64,000 bases of DNA, from NCBI RefSeq assembly GCF_003967555.1, contig NZ_BIFS01000001.1, forward strand, positions 3,472,001 to 3,536,000, read 5' to 3'. Positions 46,296 through 55,188 of this stretch are shown here, piece after piece; positions within the stretch are counted from its first letter, which is position 1, and every line of letters starts with the position of its first letter. The notes under the pieces were generated by a model that had not been told where the DNA came from, did no database searches, and saw nothing but the letters and a program-made list of their open reading frames with translations. The translations under genes and the position numbers were made by a program. The stretch comes from Dictyobacter kobayashii (GTDB lineage: Bacteria > Chloroflexota > Ktedonobacteria > Ktedonobacterales > Ktedonobacteraceae).

Positions 46296-48734
46296 ATGGA
46301 AAATGGAGTACCTGGCGCGCTACAGCGTCTACGAGCTGCTGATATTCTTCGTATGGCAGGGTTAAACGCAGCCTCTCTCGGACAAGAATATAATCGGACG
46401 GGCATGCTCCGAAATATGCAACGCCAGGGCGCCCGTTTGCGCGGTCTGGTGGATCTTCCTTTAAGCACAGATCCACTTGATGCTGCTTTTGATGAACATG
46501 ATGTGGCAATACAGGATAGCACCACGACCGCACGTTCCTATACAGTTGAAGTTGATGTGGTCAGTACAACTGCCTGGCCAAGCTCTTGTTCGTGTGGTGA
46601 GGCGGGGGCTTTGCTGTGTCCACATGGCGCTGCCCTGTTGTATCGTTGGCTGGCTCAGCCCGTGGCCTTTGAGCCGATGGTAGACAAAGCGGCCACCACG
46701 GATAGATCCGCTGCCAGATCGACTTCCTCTTTGAAACAACCTTCTCCGAAGCAACCTTCTTCCACTCGTGAGATGCCAAAATCGGATAATCTCCCTCCAT
46801 CTCCTTCAAGCCTGGTGGTGCGTTATAGTCCCGATCTGGTGAATATCCTGGTGCAGATTGGATTGGGCGAGCTGCGTGGCATTGCCCGTGAATATAATTT
46901 GCAGACAAATGGTTTATCCAGGCAACAGCTGGCAGAGCAGATTGTTGAGGCGATCAAACAGCCGGATGTGGTGCGACGGGTGGCTACAACGCTGGAGAAG
47001 GTTCAGCGGCAGTTGTTAGCAGCATTGTCGCTGGCGGGCGGTGTGATTAATGATGATGACTTGCGGGGCCTGTTTGAGCGCTTTTCGTTGGGGCAGCCTG
47101 CTCAATTGCAGCGGGCGTTGTTGGCCCTGCAGGGAAAAGCTTTGCTCTTTCGAGTCAATTCTTATAATTCAGATTTGCCCACACGAGCAGGCAGTGCCAA
47201 CAATTTATTAGATATCGGATGGTTTGTGCCCGCTGAGATACGTACTGCGCTACGGGTCTTTGTGCCTGTGACTGCGTTTGATCCAGCCCAACCTGATGAG
47301 CGCGCTGGCTTGCCGCTTGTAGAGCCTGTGCAGCCGTTGCGTATCCTGGCGGATCTCTTATTAGTGGCACGAGCGTTAGATGGCTTGCAGGTTGAGCCAG
47401 GCGATCCCTGGTCCCCTACAGTTAACTCTGAGCTAGAAGCGCCAATGGTCAACTCGACCTCATCCGCGACCGATCATACGGCTGTTTTGCCCCAGCCTAA
47501 AGAGTTACCGTCAGTGGCTTTGCTGGCAGCTTTACAAAAAAAACTGCCTTTTGAGCAGCCTTTTTTACGCTTTGCCACACAGATGCTGCATTTAGCCGGC
47601 ATTGTGCAGCGCCCGGAGCGGGATGTTCCTTATTTTCGGGTCTTGCCGGATGCGGCCCGGCTCCTGTTGGGCTCCAATCATGCTAATGTATTGGCCGATT
47701 TATTTAAGCTCTGGTTACAATCTCCCTCTGCTGCGGAATTATTTGCTTTACAAGAGGATGGTTTGCGGCTCCTTTGTCGGATGACGCCTTTAAACGTGCC
47801 TGTATTGCGCGTTGGTGAACTGGCTGAAGAGAATATGGAAGCGCGGCAGAATGTGGCTGCGCTGCTGGCCCAGGCCCCGACCCGGCAGTGGATGCAGTTT
47901 GCCGCCTTTGGTCGCTTTGTTTATCGCTTAAATCCCCTCCTGTTGCAGCGACGCCAGCGGCTCTTTCCATCACCTCATTGGTGGCTGGAGGCTGAGGCTG
48001 GCAAACCCTTAAAACCACTTTATCTGGGTGATTGGCAGCGTGCGGAGCTGCTCTATCTGGCCCAATTAATCAAGGGTCCACTCCACTGGTGGGGACTTTG
48101 TGACGTGGCTCTATCCAGCCAGGGCCGTTTACTGGCCTTTCGCATGACCGGTCTGACCAACTGGCTATTACATGAGATGCCTCCAGATGAAACTGAGCCT
48201 ATCAGTACCTCCCAGGCGTCGGTGTTGGATGCCCTGGAGTTTTTAGAGGATTGCCAGGTTCTGGTGCCCTGCTCATCTCAGCACTGGTCGCTCATCCAGT
48301 TGTTTGAGCAGTGTGCCGAGGCAACAGGGGTTGAGCGTTCTCACTTGCTCTATCGCTTTACACCACAGGCCTTAAGTCAGGCACTCAGCCAGGGTTATCA
48401 GATAGCGCGTTTATTAGAAGTGTTACGACAAGCTGTAGAACAATCAGAGCAACCTGCTGATTATGGCGCACAGTTGCTTGCCCGGTTGGAATACTGGCTG
48501 GCTGGTTATGGTCGTGTACGTATCTATACCGGGGTAACGGTTGTCGAGACCATCGACACAACGGTAATGCGTGAACTGGAGGCGACCACCTCTTTAGATG
48601 AACATGTCATACGACCAGTATCTCCAACCATGCTGGTAGTGAAAAAAGTCGCAGCCGAGCGTTTAAATGACGAACTCAAACGCCGTGGCCAATCTCCGCT
48701 AGTACATGATGAGGAGCTATATGGACCAGAATGA
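46296..48734 (+). CDS. Large protein with SWIM zinc finger, SAP-like motif and helicase-associated C-terminal part
   Basis: About 812 residues, first of a coupled pair. Near residues 98-110 it has a SWIM motif, C-x-C-x7-C-x-H (CSCGEAGALLCPH). A Ser/Pro linker follows, then a SAP-like helix pair near residue 195-220 (LGELRGIAREYNLQTNGLS), which in known families binds DNA. The rest is helical and resembles the helicase-associated/XPB-Ssl2-like proteins of Actinobacteria and Chloroflexi (LLYLAQLIKGPLHWWGLCDV, LYRFTPQALSQALSQGYQIA), sharing the GPLHW motif with its downstream partner. No Walker A or nuclease motif is visible. Ends VHDEELYGPE. The start is uncertain (TTG 46287 or ATG 46296, no clear ribosome site). 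Function unknown. Confidence 0.7.
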   Translation: MENGVPGALQRLRAADILRMAGLNAASLGQEYNRTGMLRNMQRQGARLRGLVDLPLSTDPLDAAFDEHDVAIQDSTTTARSYTVEVDVVSTTAWPSSCSCGEAGALLCPHGAALLYRWLAQPVAFEPMVDKAATTDRSAARSTSSLKQPSPKQPSSTREMPKSDNLPPSPSSLVVRYSPDLVNILVQIGLGELRGIAREYNLQTNGLSRQQLAEQIVEAIKQPDVVRRVATTLEKVQRQLLAALSLAGGVINDDDLRGLFERFSLGQPAQLQRALLALQGKALLFRVNSYNSDLPTRAGSANNLLDIGWFVPAEIRTALRVFVPVTAFDPAQPDERAGLPLVEPVQPLRILADLLLVARALDGLQVEPGDPWSPTVNSELEAPMVNSTSSATDHTAVLPQPKELPSVALLAALQKKLPFEQPFLRFATQMLHLAGIVQRPERDVPYFRVLPDAARLLLGSNHANVLADLFKLWLQSPSAAELFALQEDGLRLLCRMTPLNVPVLRVGELAEENMEARQNVAALLAQAPTRQWMQFAAFGRFVYRLNPLLLQRRQRLFPSPHWWLEAEAGKPLKPLYLGDWQRAELLYLAQLIKGPLHWWGLCDVALSSQGRLLAFRMTGLTNWLLHEMPPDETEPISTSQASVLDALEFLEDCQVLVPCSSQHWSLIQLFEQCAEATGVERSHLLYRFTPQALSQALSQGYQIARLLEVLRQAVEQSEQPADYGAQLLARLEYWLAGYGRVRIYTGVTVVETIDTTVMRELEATTSLDEHVIRPVSPTMLVVKKVAAERLNDELKRRGQSPLVHDEELYGPE

Positions 48735-51156
48735 TCTTGAACTATTGCAGACAGTGCCTCTGTACCACCTTCAGGCAGTGTTAAAAGCGCGGCGCATCAC
48801 GGTGGCTCCTCATGTATTCAATGCCTCTTCACCCTCAAACGATCTTTCTGCAACCGCTTCAACTCCTGTAGTGCTAGAGGTGGCTCATTATCTGTTCGAT
48901 ACGACCTCGCTGAGCGAGCTATTGCAGGATTTGAGCGAACTGGAAATATTGTTGTTGCGCGAACTGGTCTTATGTGGTGGACGTGCTAACAGCCGGGACC
49001 TGGCGCTTTATTTTCAAAGTTCAGGTCTGCCTATGGGGGAGAAGAAGGATGAAGCGCCCCTTTTATCAGAACAACTATCTCTTGGGGTGTCGGCAGATAG
49101 TGGTTTACAGCCCCCACGTTATCCACCCGCCCATCCGCATGGTCCTTTTGAACTGGCGGTGCGCCATTTGTTATTGCTTGGATTGGTATTTTGGGGCCGT
49201 CAGACGCACTTTGTGGGTCGCGATTATAGCAGTGGTATGCATGATGGGGTTTTGATCGTTCCACAGACACTGGTAAATGTGACTCGTAGGCGCTGGCGTT
49301 TTGAGAATGCCGCCATCCTACCCGCGTCTGGGGTTGTTGAAGATGAAGATGGTCGCCTGCAGGCTTTTCAGCGTACATTGTATCTCTACTGGTCGTTTGT
49401 AACTGCCCATGGCAATCTTGCCCTGGTCAATAATGGCTTGCTGGCCCGCACCAGTCTGCGGCAAATCGCTGATTTCATGGCGGTGCCGTTGGATAGCGAT
49501 CAGTTGCGCCTGGAGACTGATCATCCCCGACTATTGTTTATACGCCTTTTATTGATGCAATTGGGTCTGCTTAGCGCGCGGCAAAATATGTTGCTACCCG
49601 AGCCTGCTGAGGCTTTTTTTTCTCTTTCGGTAGCTGAGCGAGCGCGCCGTTGCTATCATGCCTACGTAGATACACATTTCTGGAATGAGCTGATCTATCT
49701 GACCGATCTCAATGTACGGCCCGCTCCTGATCCATTGTTGCCTGCCCATGAAGAAGTACTGCGAGCCCGCCAGCAGGTGATTGAGCGCATCCTGGGTGAG
49801 GAGCCGACAGAGTGGCATGACCTGACAGCCTTTATCGCGCGTGTAAAACTACATGTGCCTTATTTGCTTTTCCCTCGCCGCTATGGGCCACGGGCCGAGC
49901 GCTATTCCCAGGGCTCAAATCCCTATGGTTGGGATTTCCGCTTGCGGCGTGGCTGGTTGACCCATCGCGAAGGTTGGCATATGGTGGAAGGTGGCTTTAT
50001 TCGCACCTTGCTCACCGGCCCATTGCATTGGATGGGATTACTACAGATTGCTCCGGAGAAGCTGGCGCCAGCTTTTGCCCTTTCGCGCGATGCGGTGGTG
50101 ATTATGCGCGATATACCGTTGTCACTCTCACCCTTGCCAGCCAGCCGCTTGATTGTACAGCCAAATTTTGATGTGGTTGTACTGGCCCCTATCTCTGAAG
50201 GCATGCTTGTTCGCCTGGATCGTTTTGCTGACCGAACTAGCATGGAGCATATTGCCCAATATCGTCTCTCAAAGAGCAGTGTCACACGTGCTATCCAGCA
50301 TGGCGAGCGGGCAGAGACGATGATTGCCGTGTTAGAGCAGGCTGCTGAAGGCGATATACCACAGAATGTCCGTTATTCACTGGATGAATGGGAGCGGCAG
50401 GCCCGGCGGGTTGAGATCTGGCCGCAGGCTACGCTGGTTGAAGTGGATGATGCGGCTTTGCTGGATCGTTTTTTTTCCGATCCTGAGCTGCGTTCTCTCT
50501 TTCGCCGTCGTTTGACTCCTCTGATGGCTGAGGTGGGATCGGCGCAATTACTGGCGGTGCAGCAACTTCTCTGGCAACAGGCGCTTCTGCCAGCTTTCTC
50601 GGTGGCTCCTGACCAGGGATTGCTTGAAGCTTCGTCTTTGCCGTTACATGAGCCACAATGGACATTGCATGAAGATGGGCGGCTCGAACCCGTTTATGCG
50701 GTGCTCGATTTCTATGTGTTGACTGAGGTTGCCCGCTTTTGTGTCGAAGATGCCGAGACAGGCTGGTTGCGCGTGACCGCTCAATCGCTACAGCGGGCCC
50801 TGGATGAAGATATCACGCTGGAACACATTTTGCGTTTCCTACAACACTATTGCCTCCATGGTATTCCAGGCGCTCTGGTCATTCGCCTCAAGCTATGGGG
50901 TGGTGGTTATACGCATACGCAGCAGATTCATGTTGAGCATGCGCCTCTCTTGAGGTTGTCAGATGACGTTTTACGCGATCTACAGGCAGACCAGGAGGTG
51001 GCTTCTTTATTAGGCTCTGAGATAGTGGATGACCAGCGCCTGGTGCATGTCTCCACCGAGAACCTGGCCCAACTACTGGAGCTCTTGCGTCAGCGCGGCT
51101 TTATAACTATGGCTAGCGATGACCAGCATGTGGAGAAGACCGGAAAAACTCTGTAA
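48721..51156 (+). CDS. Helicase-associated (Helicase_C_3/XPB-Ssl2-like) domain protein
   Basis: An 811-residue protein whose start lies 14 bases inside the upstream gene, with GAGGAG just before the ATG. The N terminus is a helical repeat region (LELLQTVPLYHLQAVLKARR, LSELEILLLRELVLCGGRA). Near residues 475-560 it has the clear Helicase_C_3 pattern: SRLIVQPNFDVVVLAPISEG, LDRFADRTSMEHIAQYRLSK, and DIPQNVRYSLDEWERQARRV. This domain is found next to or within XPB-like helicases, yet no ATPase motif is present here and no helicase gene is nearby. The overlap implies both proteins are made in equal amounts and may form one complex. Function unknown. Confidence 0.75.
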   Translation: MDQNDLELLQTVPLYHLQAVLKARRITVAPHVFNASSPSNDLSATASTPVVLEVAHYLFDTTSLSELLQDLSELEILLLRELVLCGGRANSRDLALYFQSSGLPMGEKKDEAPLLSEQLSLGVSADSGLQPPRYPPAHPHGPFELAVRHLLLLGLVFWGRQTHFVGRDYSSGMHDGVLIVPQTLVNVTRRRWRFENAAILPASGVVEDEDGRLQAFQRTLYLYWSFVTAHGNLALVNNGLLARTSLRQIADFMAVPLDSDQLRLETDHPRLLFIRLLLMQLGLLSARQNMLLPEPAEAFFSLSVAERARRCYHAYVDTHFWNELIYLTDLNVRPAPDPLLPAHEEVLRARQQVIERILGEEPTEWHDLTAFIARVKLHVPYLLFPRRYGPRAERYSQGSNPYGWDFRLRRGWLTHREGWHMVEGGFIRTLLTGPLHWMGLLQIAPEKLAPAFALSRDAVVIMRDIPLSLSPLPASRLIVQPNFDVVVLAPISEGMLVRLDRFADRTSMEHIAQYRLSKSSVTRAIQHGERAETMIAVLEQAAEGDIPQNVRYSLDEWERQARRVEIWPQATLVEVDDAALLDRFFSDPELRSLFRRRLTPLMAEVGSAQLLAVQQLLWQQALLPAFSVAPDQGLLEASSLPLHEPQWTLHEDGRLEPVYAVLDFYVLTEVARFCVEDAETGWLRVTAQSLQRALDEDITLEHILRFLQHYCLHGIPGALVIRLKLWGGGYTHTQQIHVEHAPLLRLSDDVLRDLQADQEVASLLGSEIVDDQRLVHVSTENLAQLLELLRQRGFITMASDDQHVEKTGKTL

Positions 51157-51233
51157 TAAAACAGTTGACAAACTAGAGCGTGTGTGATATCTTATCCCTA
51201 CAAACGTGATGCAATTCGTTACGAAATGCAGAT

Positions 51234-51305
51234 GCGGGAGTGGCTCAGTGGTAGAGCACTTCCTTGCCAAGGAAGATGTCGCGGGTTCGAATCCCGTCTC
51301 CCGCT
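51234..51305 (+). tRNA. tRNA-Gly (anticodon GCC)
   Basis: A 72-base tRNA: acceptor GCGGGAG/CTCCCGC, D arm GGCTCAGTGGTAGAGC, anticodon stem CTTCC/GGAAG around TTGCCAA, T arm GCGGGTTCGAATCCCGT. CCA not encoded. Confidence 0.95.
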
Positions 51306-51316
51306 CCCCTTTTTCA

Positions 51317-51390
51317 GGCGACGTCGCCAAGTGGTAAGGCACGGCTCTGCAAAAGCTGCACCAGCGGTTCGAGTCCGCTCGTCGCCTCCA
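51317..51390 (+). tRNA. tRNA-Cys (anticodon GCA), CCA encoded
   Basis: Acceptor GGCGACG/CGTCGCC, D arm GCCAAGTGGTAAGGC, anticodon loop CTGCAAA, T arm AGCGGTTCGAGTCCGCT, discriminator T and an encoded CCA at 51388-51390. It begins 11 bases after tRNA-Gly, so both come from one transcript. Confidence 0.95.
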
Positions 51391-51393
51391 GGT

Positions 51394-51426
51394 GAGACGT
51401 GGTAATTTACCACGTCTCTTTTTTTT
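51394..51426 (+). terminator. Terminator of the tRNA-Gly/tRNA-Cys unit
   Basis: Stem GAGACGTGGTAA / TTACCACGTCTC (51394-51405 with 51407-51418) followed by eight T. It lies only 26 bases before the recO start, so recO is unlikely to be expressed by read-through from the tRNAs. Confidence 0.9.
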
Positions 51427-51451
51427 AGCAGTATCTACTGGATTTCCACCC

Positions 51452-52264
51452 ATGCGTGAACAACGTAGTTATCCCACCGAAGCCATTATTCTAAAACATA
51501 CCGATCTGGGTGAAGCCGATCGGGTATTGACGCTTTTCACGCCCTATAAGGGGAAAATTCGTGGCCTGGCCAAGGGCTCACGCCGTCCGGGGAGTAAAAA
51601 AGCTGGTCATCTAGAATTGCTCTGTTATAGTCAGCTCCAATTGGCGGTGGGTCGCACTTTCGATATCGTCACCCAGGCCCAGGCTAAAGAAAACTTTTTC
51701 CACCTGCGCAATGATCTCTGGTATATGACCTGTGGTTTTTATCTGGCCGAGCTGGTCGATCGTTTCGTGGAAGATAATACTCCGCAGCAGGACGTCTATA
51801 ACCTGTTGCTGGCTGCTTTGCGTATCTTGGATATAGATGCTACACAGGTGCAGCAAAAGCGTGCCAATGGCGAGGCCGCGTCAGTGCATGATCAGGATCG
51901 TTCACGCCTGCTATTGCGATATTTTGAAATCTATCTTCTTTCGTATATTGGCTATGAGCCAGTATTGCGCCAATGTGCTCATTGCGCAGCAGAACTTAAA
52001 CCAGAGGAGAACGGCTTCGCCCCCGCATTGGGTGGAGCGCTATGCCCTAATTGCTCGCATCTCTGGTCGCAGTCTCTCTCAATGAATGCCTTGAAAGTTT
52101 TGCGCCTGCTACAGAGGACCGAGTGGGGAAAAGTACCCCGTTTGCAGCTAGATATTCGCCTCCAGGCAGAGATTGAGACTGCTATGCATAGCTTAATTCG
52201 TTTCCACCTGGAGCGCGATTTGAAATCCTGGAGCTTCTTAGAAATGTTGAATGCTCAGAGATAG
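51452..52264 (+). CDS. recO: DNA repair protein RecO
   Basis: A 270-residue protein that helps RecR load RecA on SSB-coated DNA. The N-terminal OB fold is typical (TEAIILKHTDLGEADRVLTL, YKGKIRGLAKGSRRPGSKKA), then the helical part and a zinc site with CAHC and CPNC (residues about 185-215), and SLIRFHLERDLKSWSFLEML at the end. The ATG at 51452 (MREQRSYPTEA) is the family start, even though its ribosome site is weak and the frame is open upstream through the terminator. The promoter must lie in or very near the tRNA terminator. Confidence 0.95.
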   Translation: MREQRSYPTEAIILKHTDLGEADRVLTLFTPYKGKIRGLAKGSRRPGSKKAGHLELLCYSQLQLAVGRTFDIVTQAQAKENFFHLRNDLWYMTCGFYLAELVDRFVEDNTPQQDVYNLLLAALRILDIDATQVQQKRANGEAASVHDQDRSRLLLRYFEIYLLSYIGYEPVLRQCAHCAAELKPEENGFAPALGGALCPNCSHLWSQSLSMNALKVLRLLQRTEWGKVPRLQLDIRLQAEIETAMHSLIRFHLERDLKSWSFLEMLNAQR

Positions 52265-52279
52265 CCGCTGGCCGGTCTA

Positions 52280-52831
52280 TTATCCCAGCACCTTATGATT
52301 ATAAATAAGGGTGCCAGCGGCATCATATAGCTCGGCCTGGATGGGTAGATCGACATGCTGATCAGACAAGAAGAGCACCATGCCATTCTCTACTTTGTCC
52401 TCCACCATGGTGCCGCTTTTGGCGATCAGGCGTACGCGGGCCACATTCTGCTCATGGTCGGCCACAAAGCCACCCGCATAAAAATGATCTGGCATTCCTC
52501 CGCCACCTAGATTAGCCCAGGCGCGCTCAACTACAGGTCCTGGATTATGCCCCATAATGCCATCACCGGCGGCTCCACGGAACTGCCAGTTTCCCTGTGA
52601 ATCCTCTTCAACGTAGCAGGTAAAATACACTTCGCTTCCCTGCTCATTTTCGAATACAACGATATAGGCTCGACGACCGGGCAGGGAACGCTCTTTCAAG
52701 AATTGCAGGGTTTTATTCCTGGACTCCTGGGTGCCTTCATCCAGGCTTCCCGCTGGAACCTTGCTACTGCGCGAAACCAGCAAACGTGTCAATCTATTAA
52801 TTATTTCCTGTTTGGGGTCTTGATGTGCCAT
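52280..52831 (-). CDS. Hypothetical soluble protein
   Basis: A 183-residue protein I do not recognise. The first 60 residues are charged and helical (QEIINRLTRLLVSRSSKVPA), then a mixed domain with aromatic beta strands (RRAYIVVFENEQGSEVYFTC, GNWQFRGAAGDG) and a glycine-rich turn (NLGGGGMPDHFYAGGFV). No signal peptide. The ATG at 52831 follows GAGG by seven bases; the frame is open to 52870. It converges with recO, 15 bases from its stop, and is divergent from hisD. Confidence 0.6.
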   Translation of the reverse strand: MAHQDPKQEIINRLTRLLVSRSSKVPAGSLDEGTQESRNKTLQFLKERSLPGRRAYIVVFENEQGSEVYFTCYVEEDSQGNWQFRGAAGDGIMGHNPGPVVERAWANLGGGGMPDHFYAGGFVADHEQNVARVRLIAKSGTMVEDKVENGMVLFLSDQHVDLPIQAELYDAAGTLIYNHKVLG

Positions 52832-53107
52832 AAATAACCTCATCCTCACTAGGCATTGTGGTTTTGGCAATCATATCATAGTTCGTACCGAGAAACATAG
52901 CCCACAGCGATTGCCCGTAAGACTATGGACAATGTTCCTACCAGTCGCGTATCATGAGAAAAGATGAACCAGACAATAATGAGCATGCGACTGTTCTATT
53001 TCTTGTATAGGTTGTTCTGCCGGGCTGCGGAGGTGTTTATTGGCCTGCCATTAGCCCTGTATACTGCTGCGATGCGATCAAGTGGATGAAAGGAAGAAGC
53101 ATAGATC

Positions 53108-54423
53108 ATGGTCCATTTTTATGAATTAGCTAGCCTGGATGAAGCGCAACGGGCTCGTCTTATGCGCCGCGCGGAAGTGGCGATCGACGATTTATTGGAG
53201 TATGTGCGCCCAATCGTACAGGCTGTGCGTGACCGGGGGATGAGGCGCTGCTGGAGTTCATGGAGCGTTTTGATCATGTAAAATTGTCGCCCGCTAATCT
53301 GCGCGTGAGCCGCGCTGAGATTGATCGGGCGCACGATTTGCTTGATAAAGATGTTCACCGGGCTATTGAACATGCTATTCAGAATGTGCGCACTTTCCAT
53401 GAGCGCCAGATGCCACATGAGCAGTGGTTTACACAGGTGTCCCCGGGTGTTATGGCGGGTGAAAAGATTACACCGATCAGCAGTGTTGGTTTGTATGTAC
53501 CTCGTGGTAAGGGAGCTTTCCCTTCGGTCATGTATATGCTGGCAACCCCGGCCAGTATTGCTGGCGTGCCACGCATTGTGGTATGTACCCCACCTGCTCC
53601 GACGGGAGAGGTTGATCCGGCTTCGCTGGTGGCAGCGGACCTCTGTGGTGTGCATGAGATTTACCGTATCGGTGGGGCACAAGCTATTGCTGCACTGGCC
53701 TATGGAACCGAGACTATCAAGAAAGTACGTAAAGTCACAGGCCCGGGCAATCCCTATGTTTCAGCCGCCAAGCGTCTACTTTATGGCACCCTGGATGTTG
53801 GCTTGCCCGCCGGCCCCAGCGAATCCATTCTGCTGGCAGATGATACCGCTGATCCTGAATTAGTGGCCCGCGATCTACTGGTTGAGGCAGAACATGGCCC
53901 GGACTCCTCAAGCCTGCTGGTCACGAATAGCCGCGCATTGATTGAAGCGGTGCAACAATTGTTGCCCACAAAAATTGCCGCCTTGCCAGAGCCGCGCCTG
54001 ACATTCTGTCGTACCGGCTTTGAAAGCGATAAAGGTACTGGTGGCCTGGTATTGACCGCCACACTACAAGAGGCGATCGACTTCACCAATGAATACGCCC
54101 CAGAGCACCTGGAAGTCCATGTACATGATCCCTTTGCTATCTTGCCCCAGCTCAACAATGCCGGCGAGATTTTGCTAGGGTCACACACCCCTACACCGCT
54201 TGGCAACTATAGTCTTGGCACCAACGCTATCTTACCAACAGGCGGTTTTGCGCATACTTTCTCCTGTACCTCCGTTTACGACTTCCTGAAGCGCACAGGC
54301 CTGGGTTATGTCACACCAGAAGGCTATGCCAGCCTCAGCGAGACCACACGTCGCCTGGCCGAATTCGAAGGTTTCCCATCCCACGCCCGTGCCGTCACTG
54401 ATCGTCCCCAGGCCCAATCCTAA
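53108..54423 (+). CDS. hisD: Histidinol dehydrogenase (one frameshift at 53235-53239)
   Basis: Last enzyme of histidine synthesis, oxidising L-histidinol to histidine with two NAD+. About 438 residues once one base is restored. The first 43 codons from the ATG at 53108 (YELASLDEAQRARLMRRAEV) end in a run of five G where six are needed to read VRDRGDEALLEFMERFD. The rest is intact: ISSVGLYVPRGKGAFPSVMY, GGAQAIAALAYGT, KVTGPGNPYVSAAKR, GPSESILLADDTAD, EHLEVHVHDP, GSHTPTPLGNYSLGTNAILP. Zinc and catalytic residues are present in these blocks. No other his gene is nearby. Confidence 0.95.
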
Positions 54424-54890
54424 ACCCCTTGCCAGGCCAGGGTCGCGAGTCTTAAGCGACCCTGGCAAGCAGGGACGCATAAGGCGACCAGCCTTTAATC
54501 AGCAGCGTGGGGCTGTATCGCGCCCATCTCTTCATCCTCCCCCTGTGGCTTGGAATGCAGCCCGAGAGGCTGCCTCCCAGACCAGGGTCTCATAAGACGA
54601 CCCATGCCCTGGAGAGCGGGGATGCAAGGGGCCGCGAGCCCCTAGCCGGGAGCTCTGGGGCTGTATCGCGCCCATCTCTCCATCCTCCCCTGTGGCTTGG
54701 AATGCAGCCCGAGAGGCTGCCTCCCGGACCAGGGTCGTTTAAGACTCGCGACCCTGGAAAGCAGGGATGCAAGGGGCGGTCAGCCCCTTGACTGGGGGCT
54801 CGGGGGCTGCGCCCCCGCCTCTCTCCATCCTCCCCGTGGTGACGCCGGACGGCGGCACCGCCCCAAAAAAACATAGCCCCACAACACAAC
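54424..54890. repeat. GC-rich tandem and inverted repeat block
   Basis: A GC-rich noncoding block. An 80-81-base unit starting GGGGCTGTATCGCGCCCATC and ending GACCAGGGTC occurs at 54509-54589 and 54657-54736, nearly identical, with period 148; a third, diverged piece starts near 54800. Between and around the units, CCAGGGTCGCGAGTCTTAAG (from 54438) is repeated in inverted form as TTAAGACTCGCGACCCTGG (to about 54757). The open frames across the block (for example 54308-54595 and 54507-54791) follow the repeat and are not genes. A related piece is found at 34540-34655. Confidence 0.75.
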
Positions 54891-55188
54891 ACACAAAACG
54901 TTTATATTGCAAAGCACACCATGCCTATCAACCTGACAAACAACACCAAAAACCTTGCTAAACACAATTTGCGCAGCAGAAACGCTGCAATAGCTATTGA
55001 GAGCTACGGGACCCAGGACTCTGGACGCAAACCCTGCTCACTAAAGGAAAGATGTGTTATAATGCCCCCTATAAAAGTCTAAATTTAAGGTATGGAGCGC
55101 ATATATCGTTGAACTCCACAGGAAGCCAGCTTTTCACTGTATTGATCAAGGAGTTCAAATAGTTTTGTTCGCGGTGTAAAAAAAGATT
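54891..55188 (+). promoter_or_regulatory. Upstream region of the kinase gene with an extended -10 promoter
   Basis: AT-rich region after the repeat block. TGT-TATAAT at 55055-55063 is a good extended -10 element about 125 bases before the kinase start; the -35 is poor. AAGGAG at 55148 is too far from the ATG to serve it. Confidence 0.45.

Noticed and set aside
54509..54736. Possible CRISPR array from direct repeats
   Set aside because: Only two full units of about 80 bases with a 148-base period, and the intervening sequence is itself repeat-like. No cas genes nearby.
54308..54892. Several open frames in the GC-rich repeat block, both strands
   Set aside because: They follow the repeat, overlap each other and have low-complexity products without ribosome sites.
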